64,000 bases of DNA from an uncultured Sulfurovum sp. (GTDB lineage Bacteria; Campylobacterota; Campylobacteria; Campylobacterales; Sulfurovaceae). This document shows positions 37,007 through 44,307 of this stretch, one piece after another (the stretch's first letter is position 1; each line of letters begins with the position of its first letter). The notes under the pieces are model-generated. The model did no database searches and had not been told where the DNA came from. It saw nothing but the letters and a program-made list of their open reading frames with translations. A program made the position numbers and the translations under genes. Location of the stretch: contig CACVAP010000053.1 of NCBI GenBank assembly GCA_902727895.1, forward strand, positions 39,978 through 103,977, given 5' to 3'.

Positions 37007-37807
37007 ATGCAAGAAGATAACACACGACTGATAGATGAAGCCCTCGCTTCAGAACCCACAAAAAATACTTTTCGTTTGGGTTGGGAATTTATAACCCTGA
37101 ACAAACAGTTCACATTTATTGCCATTGGAATTTTTACGCTACTTAACCTTTTTGGTGCTATTCCTGTAGTTTCATTTGTTTTTGCAGTGTTTGCTGCTGT
37201 ATTTGGGGTTGTTGTGCAGATGCATGCAGGGAGAACTTTCTATGGTACAGATAACATTGAAACTTATGTGGATGAGATTAAAAAGAGTAATATAAAAGAG
37301 GTTTTATCACGTTATGGGCAAACTGCTTTGGGGGTCTATTTAGGGTGGTTGTCTTTTCTTGTTATGATATTTTTATTCTTAGGTTTTTTTGCTGCGACCA
37401 CAGGGATGGTTAAAGAAGGTATGAGTGAGAATGATGTCATCATGGCTTTAGCAGGTTTAGGTGTACCTCTGCTAGTCTTAGCACTTGTATTTTCTTATGT
37501 ACAACCATTGGTTCATTCAAATATTGTGTTAGCGAACTCTTTTCAAGAAGGTTTTAAATCAGTTTTTACTGTATTTACTAAAGATGTTTGGTCTTCTGCC
37601 CTGCAAAAAAGTTATTTTTCTTATGTATCAAAGGTAGGGTTATTGGGGATAGCACTTTTGTTTGTAGTCGTATTGGCTGTAGGTTTATTAATCACGGTAC
37701 CTGTTATTGGGGTATTTGCTAGCATTTTTATTTTTGTGATTATGTATGTTTTTATGGTTTTCATGTCCATAACATCAATGATGGCTAGAAGAATTGTTGA
37801 GGAGTAG
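37007..37807 (+). CDS. Multi-pass membrane protein of unknown function
   Basis: 266 residues, about five to six transmembrane segments (e.g. FIAIGIFTLLNLFG; VSFVFAVFAAVFGVVVQMHAG; LGWLSFLVMIFLFLGFFAATT; LLVLALVFSYVQPL; LGIALLFVVVLAVGLLI). The start at 37007 is preferred (AAAGGA, then ATG); upstream ATGs from 36947 would place coding over a TACAAT -10-like box at 36974. No family recognised. Confidence 0.7.
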   Translation: MQEDNTRLIDEALASEPTKNTFRLGWEFITLNKQFTFIAIGIFTLLNLFGAIPVVSFVFAVFAAVFGVVVQMHAGRTFYGTDNIETYVDEIKKSNIKEVLSRYGQTALGVYLGWLSFLVMIFLFLGFFAATTGMVKEGMSENDVIMALAGLGVPLLVLALVFSYVQPLVHSNIVLANSFQEGFKSVFTVFTKDVWSSALQKSYFSYVSKVGLLGIALLFVVVLAVGLLITVPVIGVFASIFIFVIMYVFMVFMSITSMMARRIVEE

Positions 37808-37819
37808 GGTTTTAGTCTA

Positions 37820-37843
37820 AAGGTGAACGAGTAAGTTCACCTT
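37820..37843. terminator. Bidirectional hairpin terminator
   Basis: AAGGTGAAC / GTTCACCTT (9 bp) with a 6-base loop between convergent genes; outer CTA/TAG pairs extend it. Confidence 0.65.
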
Positions 37844-37849
37844 AGTAAT

Positions 37850-38494
37850 TTAGTTAGAAAGCTGGTCAAAAACCTTTTCAAATTCACCTTTTCCTATGCC
37901 ACCTACATGAACAACACCAACTTCACCTTTTGGATTGATACCTACTAAGAATGGAATTGAACCGTTCCATTGCGCACGTTCTGCTATGTATGACACAAAT
38001 TTTGAGTTAGCCACATGTTCACCTGAAAGAATGGTGTAGTTAAGCTTTTTTGATTCTTGAAAAATCTTTAATTGCTCTTCTGGAAGACGTTGTACTTCTA
38101 GTCCAATTACGGCTAGTTTGTCACCTTTTTCTTTTACCATTTCTTTAATGACAGGAATCTCTTCTAAACATGGAGGACATCGGTAACCAAAGAAAATTAC
38201 AAAGACAACCTTGTCTTTATGCTCTTGAAATACAATTCCATTTTCAGCTTCATCCACATGGAGTTTATTACCTTTAGTATCTGTTAGTGTAAAAATATTT
38301 TTCGCATACGTTTCAGCTTTTTCGTCCACAACTTTTTCAGCTTCTGTACTTACATTTTTTTCTGTTGTTGTAGTAACTTCAGTTGCTGTTTCAGCCTTTT
38401 TATCCGTATTGAATTTTTTCTCTTCACCATTCTCTTGTGAAGTACAAGCTGTTAGTAAAAAAGCAAGTATTAGGGTAGGTATAATTTTAGTCAT
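37850..38494 (-). CDS. TlpA/ResA-like thioredoxin-fold lipoprotein
   Basis: 214 residues. Lipobox LLTAC with Cys17, a Lys/Glu/Thr-rich linker (~18-65), then a thioredoxin-like domain with redox-active site FGYRCPPCLEE. Predicted periplasmic disulfide reductase or oxidant scavenger attached to a membrane. It has its own promoter region facing the divergent FabH-like gene. Confidence 0.87.
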   Translation of the reverse strand: MTKIIPTLILAFLLTACTSQENGEEKKFNTDKKAETATEVTTTTEKNVSTEAEKVVDEKAETYAKNIFTLTDTKGNKLHVDEAENGIVFQEHKDKVVFVIFFGYRCPPCLEEIPVIKEMVKEKGDKLAVIGLEVQRLPEEQLKIFQESKKLNYTILSGEHVANSKFVSYIAERAQWNGSIPFLVGINPKGEVGVVHVGGIGKGEFEKVFDQLSN

Positions 38495-38570
38495 AATCCA
38501 TCTCTCTGTGTTAATATAAGTCCATTATAACGAAGTTTTGTTAACACTTTGTGTGGCAATAACAGTATGT

Positions 38571-38576
38571 TATACT
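38571..38576 (+). promoter_or_regulatory. Putative -10 box for the FabH-like gene
   Basis: TATACT preceded by TG-rich context, 23 bp before the ATG at 38599. Confidence 0.4.
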
Positions 38577-38598
38577 TAGTTCTTGACAAGGAGTAAGT

Positions 38599-39576
38599 AT
38601 GAACCATATCAACATCATAGGAACAGGAAAAGCATTACCTTCTAATGAAGTGACAGCAAATATGATAGATAAACAATGCAATTTAAAAGAAGGAACAACC
38701 CTAGGTATTACAGGTTTAGAGAAACGCTACTTTTTAAAAGATGAGTCTGTTGCTACACTTATTTTAAATGCAGTAAATCAAGCTTTAGACAATGCCAAAC
38801 TAAAAGTTGATGACATAGATTGCATCATCGCTGCTTCGGCTACCATGCAACAGAGTATTCCTTATAATGGTGCAGGGTTACACCGACTTTTAAAACCTAA
38901 AAGAAACATCCCCTCTTTTGACATTAACATGACTTGTCTTAGTGCTTTACGTGCCTTTGACATTGCTTCAAATCTTTTAGAAACTTATCCGACTATTTTA
39001 ATTGTCTCTTGTGATATTGCTTCTGTTGGGTTAGATTGGTCAGATATACGTACAGCAGGAATTTTTGGTGATGGAGCTGCTGCGATGATTGTTCAAAAAA
39101 GCGTAAAAGGTGGGATAGTAGTTTCAAACTTTGAGACGTATTCAGAGGGTTTTGAGTATTGTCAAATAGAAGGTGGAGGTTCTAAAAATCCTCCAAATTC
39201 TTACGAGGGAGACTACAACGACCTTGCCATGTTTCAGATGGATGGAAAAAAACTCTTTAAATTAAGTGCTAAAATTTTACCTGACTTTATACACAACACC
39301 CTAAAAAATAAGGGCTTAACCCTTAATGACATAGACTACATAGTCCCTCATCAAGCCAGTCAAGCATCGCTCAATCATATGGTACGTATGTTAAAAATAG
39401 ACAAAAGAAAACTTATAGATATTTTTCATAACCATGGAAACCAAGTAGCTACTTCTATACCTACTGCTTTACATGAACTTTTTATGACTAAGGATTTACA
39501 GTCAGGTGAGAGAGTAATGATGGTTGGGACTTCTGCTGGGGTTGGGTTGGGTTTGGTTGTTTGGGAAGTGCCATGA
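38599..39576 (+). CDS. 3-oxoacyl-ACP synthase III-like (FabH/OleA-like) condensing enzyme
   Basis: 325 residues of thiolase fold. Catalytic triad visible: Cys113 (NMTCLSALRAF), His251 (VPHQASQAS), Asn281 (NHGNQVATS). It condenses acyl thioesters. A second FabH of central fatty-acid synthesis is expected elsewhere; this one probably belongs to a small accessory pathway with the epimerase, MBL hydrolase, ligase and ATP-grasp genes at 45.5-49.9 kb, from which it is now separated by IS110 and defence genes. The link is inferred. Confidence 0.82.
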   Translation: MNHINIIGTGKALPSNEVTANMIDKQCNLKEGTTLGITGLEKRYFLKDESVATLILNAVNQALDNAKLKVDDIDCIIAASATMQQSIPYNGAGLHRLLKPKRNIPSFDINMTCLSALRAFDIASNLLETYPTILIVSCDIASVGLDWSDIRTAGIFGDGAAAMIVQKSVKGGIVVSNFETYSEGFEYCQIEGGGSKNPPNSYEGDYNDLAMFQMDGKKLFKLSAKILPDFIHNTLKNKGLTLNDIDYIVPHQASQASLNHMVRMLKIDKRKLIDIFHNHGNQVATSIPTALHELFMTKDLQSGERVMMVGTSAGVGLGLVVWEVP

Positions 39577-39582
39577 TGAAAA

Positions 39583-39595
39583 GTGACGAAGTCAC
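39583..39595. repeat. REP-like palindrome at the IS110 right flank
   Basis: GTGACGAAGTCAC hairpin directly beside the IS110 copy 1 right end. If the IS is removed it joins with the GTCGGGT palindrome at 40876, giving GTGACGAAGTCACGTAG-GTCGGG.., a typical REP pair. Confidence 0.55.
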
Positions 39596-39641
39596 GTAGA
39601 TTCCGTCTTAAAAATAACTGACGAAATCGATATTTAGTGAA

Positions 39642-40592
39642 TTAAATCTTAGCCAATAAAGGCTGATAGTTTTGTTCACTTTTAAAAATAGAGAAAGCCA
39701 TTAAAACTAACTTTCTCATGGCAGCAATTACAGCTAACTTTTTAGGTTTCGCTTTAGTTGTTAGACGAGTATAAAACTCTTTAATCCTATCATTATGTTT
39801 TAATGATGAGAGTGTCGGTAAAAATAATAAGTTTCTTAATTGTTGACCACCATGTTTAGATATTCTTTGTTTACCTTTATAAGTTCCAGAATCTCTTATA
39901 ATTGGGTCAAGTCCAACAAGAGCTGTTAACTCTTTAGCATTGGCTAAAGGATACTTAATAAAAAATGAAATCAAATATAAAGCACTTTTATTTCCAATTG
40001 AAGGAATCGTTAACATTGCTTCATATTTATTCTTCATAGTTGTATCTTTTAAAAGTAATGTTTCCATTTTAGTAAAAAGTGCATTAGCTTCTTTTTCATG
40101 GACTTTAATCATTCGATTGATTATACGAATTAGATCTTTATGCTTTTTACTTATAGACTCCAATTGGTTTTTTAACTTCTGTTTTGATAATTGGATTCCT
40201 TCATATACATTTAACATCTCTTGAATTTCAATAGCATGATAATTGACTTTAGGTACTTTAATCATATTTGATTCAACTTGACATTGATACTTATAAAGTA
40301 GTTTAGCATCAATCTTATCTGTTTTTGAACGCGCTTTTAAAGAACGTGCAAAATCTCTTGATACTTTAGGTCCAACCATAACACAGGCAATACTATGCTT
40401 ATCACAAAACTCTGTTAATGGATAAGAGTAAACTCCTGTTGGTTCAAAGATGAAAGTAGCATTACTAATATCTGAAACTAAAGAAACTATTTTTTGAAAT
40501 CCAATTTCATTGTTTTCAAATTTATAACTTTGCTTTCCATCATAAACATCTATACTTGATTTACTAATATCAATTCCGATATACTTTTTCAT
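39642..40592 (-). CDS. IS110-family transposase, copy 1
   Basis: 316 residues, DEDD recombinase of the IS110 family. N-terminal RuvC-like domain: Asp in IGIDISKSS, Glu in IFEPTGVY, Asp pair in SKTDKIDAKLL. C-terminal Transposase_20 domain: IPSIGNKSAL and LDPIIRDSGTYKGKQRISK-HGGQQLRNL. The start at 40592 is the conserved MKKYIGID; an upstream extension to 40766 lies in the bridge-RNA region and is not coding. Intact and probably active. Confidence 0.92.
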   Translation of the reverse strand: MKKYIGIDISKSSIDVYDGKQSYKFENNEIGFQKIVSLVSDISNATFIFEPTGVYSYPLTEFCDKHSIACVMVGPKVSRDFARSLKARSKTDKIDAKLLYKYQCQVESNMIKVPKVNYHAIEIQEMLNVYEGIQLSKQKLKNQLESISKKHKDLIRIINRMIKVHEKEANALFTKMETLLLKDTTMKNKYEAMLTIPSIGNKSALYLISFFIKYPLANAKELTALVGLDPIIRDSGTYKGKQRISKHGGQQLRNLLFLPTLSSLKHNDRIKEFYTRLTTKAKPKKLAVIAAMRKLVLMAFSIFKSEQNYQPLLAKI

Positions 40593-40639
40593 GTGATACC
40601 TTGTACTGAAATTTAAAGGATTACATAAAGGGTTGTCCT

Positions 40640-40860
40640 TAGTAGACTTTTCCTTGTACTTCAAGCTAAATAAATATGATAAGGTCATATTTGATTTGCT
40701 TTTTATTCCGTTCAAGCTTTTTACTAAGGCTAATCTATCTACGATACAAGCTATTAAAATAGTCAAATATATTTGCTCAATATTTTTGACTATTTCAATG
40801 CTTTAGGTCGGTACGATTTACCCTTCATCCTTTTGAGATATTTTATCACTTTTATCTCTT
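40640..40860 (-). ncRNA. Candidate IS110 bridge RNA, copy 1
   Basis: Upstream non-coding region of the transposase, read on its strand. Guides identified: target-left CCGACCT (plus 40805-40811) equals the LT+core next to the element; target-right CGTAG (40739-40743) is complementary to core+right flank CTACG. Donor guide ACGGAAT (40705-40711) equals the right end; TACAAG (40653-40658) is complementary to core+left end CTTGTA. Stem-loops at 40757-40795 (AAATAGTCAAA / TTTGACTATTT) and 40672-40692 separate the guide pairs. RNA boundaries are approximate. Confidence 0.65.
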
Positions 40861-40875
40861 ATTTGATTATACAAG

Positions 40876-40897
40876 GTCGGGTTGCCCTCTACCCGAC
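40876..40897. repeat. REP-like palindrome, IS110 copy 1 left flank
   Basis: GTCGGGT / ACCCGAC with an 8-base loop; the insertion target of copy 1. Confidence 0.7.
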
Positions 40898-40987
40898 ACC
40901 AATTTATATAAAGAAAAATCTTATAAAACAAATAAATATTTGCCTACTTTTATGGAACAATTAAGTATCTGATATATGCTAACAAAT

Positions 40988-41009
40988 GTCGGGTAGAGGG
41001 CAACCCGAC
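40988..41009. repeat. REP-like palindrome, inverted partner
   Basis: Inverted copy of 40876-40897 (loop sequence also inverted), 90 bp away. Together they form an inverted REP pair. Confidence 0.7.
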
Positions 41010-41036
41010 CTTGTATAATCAAATAAGAGATAAAAG
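41010..41036 (+). mobile_element. 27-bp IS110 left-end remnant
   Basis: CT plus 25 bases (TGTATAATCAAAT...AAAAG) identical to the left end of IS110 copy 1 (40849-40875 inverted), next to the inverted REP. It ends abruptly at 41036. Either a deleted second IS110 or an inversion/duplication of the REP-IS junction. Confidence 0.65.
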
Positions 41037-41132
41037 CGAAGTCAATTTTAAGTAAAACATCATTTTAAAAACTATAATATAGGTATTAAAAACTAAATAG
41101 TAGGTTATAAAACCTATAAAAAAGGAACTGTA

Positions 41133-41462
41133 TTGTTAGAAGAGTTATTTGGTTCTAAAAACCGTGAACGTGTTTTACAATTTATCCTTGCAAACAATGA
41201 AGGCTATGCCAAAGAGATTGCAGACTTTTACGATAGTAGTATAGACCCCATACAGAAGCAGTTGGAAAGGTTAGAGTTAGGTTCTATTTTAGTGAGTCAA
41301 AAAGTAGGTCGTACACGGCTTTTTATGTTTAATCCTCGTTATGCTTTTAGAAAAGAGTTAGAGGCTCTTTTGTTAAAGGCTAGAGAGTATTATGCTCCTG
41401 ATGAGATTGAGAGATTGACCAAACAGAGAAAAAGACCTAGACGAACGGGGAAACCGTTGTGA
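41133..41462 (+). CDS. Winged-helix (ArsR-like) transcriptional regulator
   Basis: 109 residues, TTG start with AAAGGAAC upstream. Helix-turn-helix: GYAKEIADFYDSSIDPIQKQLERLE, wing ILVSQKVGRTRLFMFNPRY (shown split: DSSIDPIQKQLERLE and VGRTRLFMFNP). A basic C-terminal tail (TKQRKRPRRTGK). Regulators of this kind often sit before nucleotidyltransferase/HEPN genes; here a short remnant ORF follows. Role unknown. Confidence 0.7.
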   Translation: MLEELFGSKNRERVLQFILANNEGYAKEIADFYDSSIDPIQKQLERLELGSILVSQKVGRTRLFMFNPRYAFRKELEALLLKAREYYAPDEIERLTKQRKRPRRTGKPL

Positions 41463-41536
41463 AAACTGTTAAAGATATGAGTATGGAACAGTTAAGAACC
41501 CTTCCTTATGCTATTTTAAAAGAGTATTATTTGTGA
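41459..41536 (+). pseudogene. Truncated small ORF after the winged-helix gene
   Basis: A GTG start overlaps the previous stop (GTGA) and the frame runs 25 codons, containing TVKDMSMEQLRTLPYAILKE. It looks like the beginning of a longer gene that has been lost; the Septu-like genes follow 54 bp later. Could also be a genuine short protein. Confidence 0.4.
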
Positions 41537-41589
41537 ATGTTTAGGGATTTAAGGATAGTTAATATAGGGTTTCAAGGGAGGGAAGAGAC

Positions 41590-43356
41590 ATGGAGCTAAT
41601 TTATTTATATAACAGAAGTTATAAGAATTTAGGAAACAAAGGTTTTTATTTTTCAAATCATTATAAACTTATTAATGAGAAGAATAATTTTAAGGATGAA
41701 GAAACTAATAATATTTTCACAAGTAATGTCAGGGTGACAGCGATTGTTGGTGAGAATGGTAGTGGAAAATCGTCTATATTAAACTACATTTACAATATTG
41801 CTACTGAAAACAATGAAGATAGGAATAGTGACTTTTTAGTGTATAAGAGAGGAAATAAAGTATATGTAAAAGGTGATAAATATGGTGTCTACGATACTTC
41901 TGATATGGGAGAATCAAATGATGATAGTTTATCATGCAGTTTTATTGATTTTGACAATCAGGTTAAATCTAATAATTTTGATAACCATATTTATTTTTTG
42001 AACACGAAGATTTTGTTAAATATGATAAAAGTTCTTTCTGAAAAGAGTGACATACTAAAATTTTTTGATGAAAAGCTGATTTTTAATAAGCTGAAGGTTC
42101 GAATAATACGACAAGATATAGAAAGATTCGATTTTCGAAATCATAAATTTTCTAAGGTTTTATTAATTCTTAAAGATAAAGTTAGTTTTTTAATCAAAAA
42201 TAATATCTCAGAAGAACGAAGTAATAGGTTTCCTTCGATGTCTACTACCAATAATTTAGAATTTGAAATTAAAATCTCATTTTTCATAAAATATATCGAT
42301 TTTTTAGCAAAAGATTTTAATCATGATGGATTTCTTAATGATGATAGATTCCCTATAAAAAAAGTAAAAGATTTATTCAAAGATTTTAGTTTTTCTAATT
42401 TATTTGATAAGGTTGAAGAGCTTGATAAAATGATAAAAGAAGCAACTCAGGATGATGTTTCTCTTAAAAATGAAATAGTTGTTTTTACAGACTTTATTAA
42501 AAAACTAAGAGATAAAAAATACCATGTGATAATGGAAAGTGAGGATGATTTTGAAATTCAGAATATTTATGGTGAGAAACATATTGTAGACTCTATAGAA
42601 CAGGAAACTTCTATAGAACAGGAAACTTCTATAGTTGTTAACATAGAAGATGATTATAATCTAGTTACAGATATTATTAACCTATTAGATAGTAATTTAG
42701 GTTCTAGTCATTTTTTTAATTGTTTTAGTTTTGAATTATTAAGTCATGATAAAGATTTAAGACTTTCTGATTTATCTTCTGGTGAAGAGAGCCTTATTGT
42801 TAAATACATACTCATTGTTTATGAAATTCTTTTTAATAACTCTGAAATAATTTTATTAGATGAACCAGATACATTTTTACATCCAAATTGGGCTAAAAAG
42901 TTTATTAATAAACTTGTAAAAATTATAGGTAATGATTCTCTGTTAAGAGAAAGAAAAGTACATTTTATTATTTCTACACATTCTCCTTTTTTAATATCTG
43001 ATTTACCAAAAGAAAATATTATTTTCTTAAAAGAAGGTAGACAAGTATATCCATTTGAAAATAAACAGACTTTTGGAGCAAACATTCACACGCTACTATC
43101 TCATGGGTTTTTCATGGATGATGGTTTAATGGGAGAGTTTGCAAAGAAAAAGATAAATGAGATAATTGACTTTTTTAATAACAAGAATAATATCTATGAA
43201 GATGACAAAGAAAAACTTTTAAAAATTATAAATACTATAGGTGAACCATTTTTAAAAGAAAAACTACTTTCTATGTACAATGAAAAGTATCCAAAAACCA
43301 ATGAAGAAAAAATAGCAGATTTAAAAGCAGAAATTCAAAGGATTGAGAATGGTTAA
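41590..43356 (+). CDS. AAA/ABC-type ATPase, PtuA-like (Septu defence)
   Basis: 588-residue SMC/ABC-like ATPase. Walker A VGENGSGKSSILNYI (~54), signature LSDLSSGEESLIVKY, Walker B IILLDEPDTFLHPNW and H-loop IISTHSPFLISDL; a long helical insertion lies between. Paired with an HNH nuclease gene that overlaps it (8 bp), the combination defining Septu-type (PtuA+PtuB) anti-phage systems. A perfect 18-bp tandem duplication lies near residue 335. Assignment is by architecture, not by search. Confidence 0.78.
   Translation: MELIYLYNRSYKNLGNKGFYFSNHYKLINEKNNFKDEETNNIFTSNVRVTAIVGENGSGKSSILNYIYNIATENNEDRNSDFLVYKRGNKVYVKGDKYGVYDTSDMGESNDDSLSCSFIDFDNQVKSNNFDNHIYFLNTKILLNMIKVLSEKSDILKFFDEKLIFNKLKVRIIRQDIERFDFRNHKFSKVLLILKDKVSFLIKNNISEERSNRFPSMSTTNNLEFEIKISFFIKYIDFLAKDFNHDGFLNDDRFPIKKVKDLFKDFSFSNLFDKVEELDKMIKEATQDDVSLKNEIVVFTDFIKKLRDKKYHVIMESEDDFEIQNIYGEKHIVDSIEQETSIEQETSIVVNIEDDYNLVTDIINLLDSNLGSSHFFNCFSFELLSHDKDLRLSDLSSGEESLIVKYILIVYEILFNNSEIILLDEPDTFLHPNWAKKFINKLVKIIGNDSLLRERKVHFIISTHSPFLISDLPKENIIFLKEGRQVYPFENKQTFGANIHTLLSHGFFMDDGLMGEFAKKKINEIIDFFNNKNNIYEDDKEKLLKIINTIGEPFLKEKLLSMYNEKYPKTNEEKIADLKAEIQRIENG
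42592..42627 (+). repeat. Two-copy 18-bp tandem repeat within the ATPase gene
   Basis: TCTATAGAACAGGAAACT is repeated twice in frame, encoding SIEQET twice and continuing with SIV. A slippage-prone length polymorphism. Confidence 0.8.
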
Positions 43357-44236
43357 AATTGAATTTAATCAGGAACTATTTAAAGAGCATATTAATAAGA
43401 TAACTCCTAAGATTTTAGAAGCCATTGAAAATATCGATAGTGATGATGCGTGTCTTCAATATTTAAAAGATGAAAAAGAGATAAGAAATTTATTAAGTGC
43501 AAATATCTTTCAATTAAAACTTTATATTGATTTTTTTGAAAAAAACTTTCCTTGTAGTATTGAAAAAGATAGTGATTTAAATAAGTTACTCAGGGATATA
43601 TTTGAAAAAGAGTATAAGAATTGGGGAAATAGAACAACTTATGGAGCTTACAGTTTTGTTGAACAGTTAGCTTTAAAAACGTGTCCGTATTGTAATAGGA
43701 ACTACACCTTTGTAGTTAATGAAGAAAATGGAAAACTACGACCTGAAATTGACCACTTTTATCCAAAATCAATTTATCCATTTTTAGCAATGAGTTTTTA
43801 TAATTTGATTCCCTCATGTTCTATTTGTAATCATACAAAAAGTGATAAAGTAGAAAAGAATTTAGAAAATCCATATGAAGTAAAAAATGAAAGCTATAAA
43901 TTTACATATGTGCCTAATAGTATTGATTTCTCAATAGTAGAAAAAGAACATTATGACTTTGATAGTTTTGAAATAAAGATAGATGGTAACCCAAGTAATA
44001 TAGAGCTTTTTAAACTGAAAGAACTTTACAAGCAACACAAAGATGTAGTGTTAGAGTTATTGATTAAAAAAGCTTATTATCCAGAAAGTTATATTCAAGA
44101 ATTGTCAAAATTTAGATTTTCTAAAGATGAGATTTATAGGTACTTATTTTCTAATTACAATAAAGATGAAGATTTACACAAACGACCATTAAGTAAACTA
44201 ATTCGAGATATATCTGATGAATTAGGCTTGAGGTAA
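43349..44236 (+). CDS. HNH endonuclease, PtuB-like (Septu defence)
   Basis: 295 residues with a zinc-HNH module: KTCPYCNRNYTFVV, RPEIDHFYPKSIYPFLAMSF (split: PEIDHFYPKS) and NLIPSCSICNHTKSD, i.e. two CxxC pairs around the catalytic DH. The start at 43349 follows AAAGGAT; a TTG-initiated frame starts 6 bp earlier. It overlaps the ATPase gene, so the two are translationally coupled. Expected nucleolytic effector of the pair. Confidence 0.82.
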   Translation: MVKIEFNQELFKEHINKITPKILEAIENIDSDDACLQYLKDEKEIRNLLSANIFQLKLYIDFFEKNFPCSIEKDSDLNKLLRDIFEKEYKNWGNRTTYGAYSFVEQLALKTCPYCNRNYTFVVNEENGKLRPEIDHFYPKSIYPFLAMSFYNLIPSCSICNHTKSDKVEKNLENPYEVKNESYKFTYVPNSIDFSIVEKEHYDFDSFEIKIDGNPSNIELFKLKELYKQHKDVVLELLIKKAYYPESYIQELSKFRFSKDEIYRYLFSNYNKDEDLHKRPLSKLIRDISDELGLR

Positions 44237-44271
44237 AAAGTTATTATATTCATAATTTAAAACAACCACGC

Positions 44272-44277
44272 TATAAT
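44272..44277 (+). promoter_or_regulatory. Putative -10 box for the DUF4143 ATPase gene
   Basis: TATAAT 31 bp before ATG 44308; indicates that the following gene is not part of the Septu transcript. Confidence 0.45.
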
Positions 44278-44307
44278 AAAATATAAATTTAAAATAGTGT
44301 GGTTAAA

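Larger units (their letters stand above)
39600..40875 (-). mobile_element. IS110-family insertion sequence, copy 1
   Basis: Boundaries from comparison with copy 2: right end at GTAG|ATTCCGT (39599/39600), left end at ATACAAG|GTCGGG. An AG (CT on the transposase strand) dinucleotide occurs at both ends and is the likely core; one copy (40874-40875) is counted in the element. Both ends have the same offset from the transposase gene in the two copies (46 bp after the stop). No terminal inverted repeats, as in IS110. Inserted in a REP-like palindrome between the FabH-like gene and the HTH/Septu block. Confidence 0.85.

Noticed and set aside
40593..40766. Longer IS110 transposase start (58 extra residues)
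   Set aside because: The extension lies in the candidate bridge-RNA region, is absent from copy 2 (which opens at MKKYIGID) and has no ribosome binding site at its start.
40773..40964. Plus-strand frame across the IS110 left end
   Set aside because: It reads through the bridge-RNA region and REP palindrome; no ribosome binding site, composition non-coding.
40870..41010. CRISPR array suspected from the paired palindromes
   Set aside because: Only two copies in inverted orientation, with hairpin structure; they fit a REP pair, not direct repeats with spacers.
41590..44236. Retron with Septu effectors
   Set aside because: No reverse transcriptase gene and no msr/msd-like inverted repeats next to the ATPase/HNH pair.
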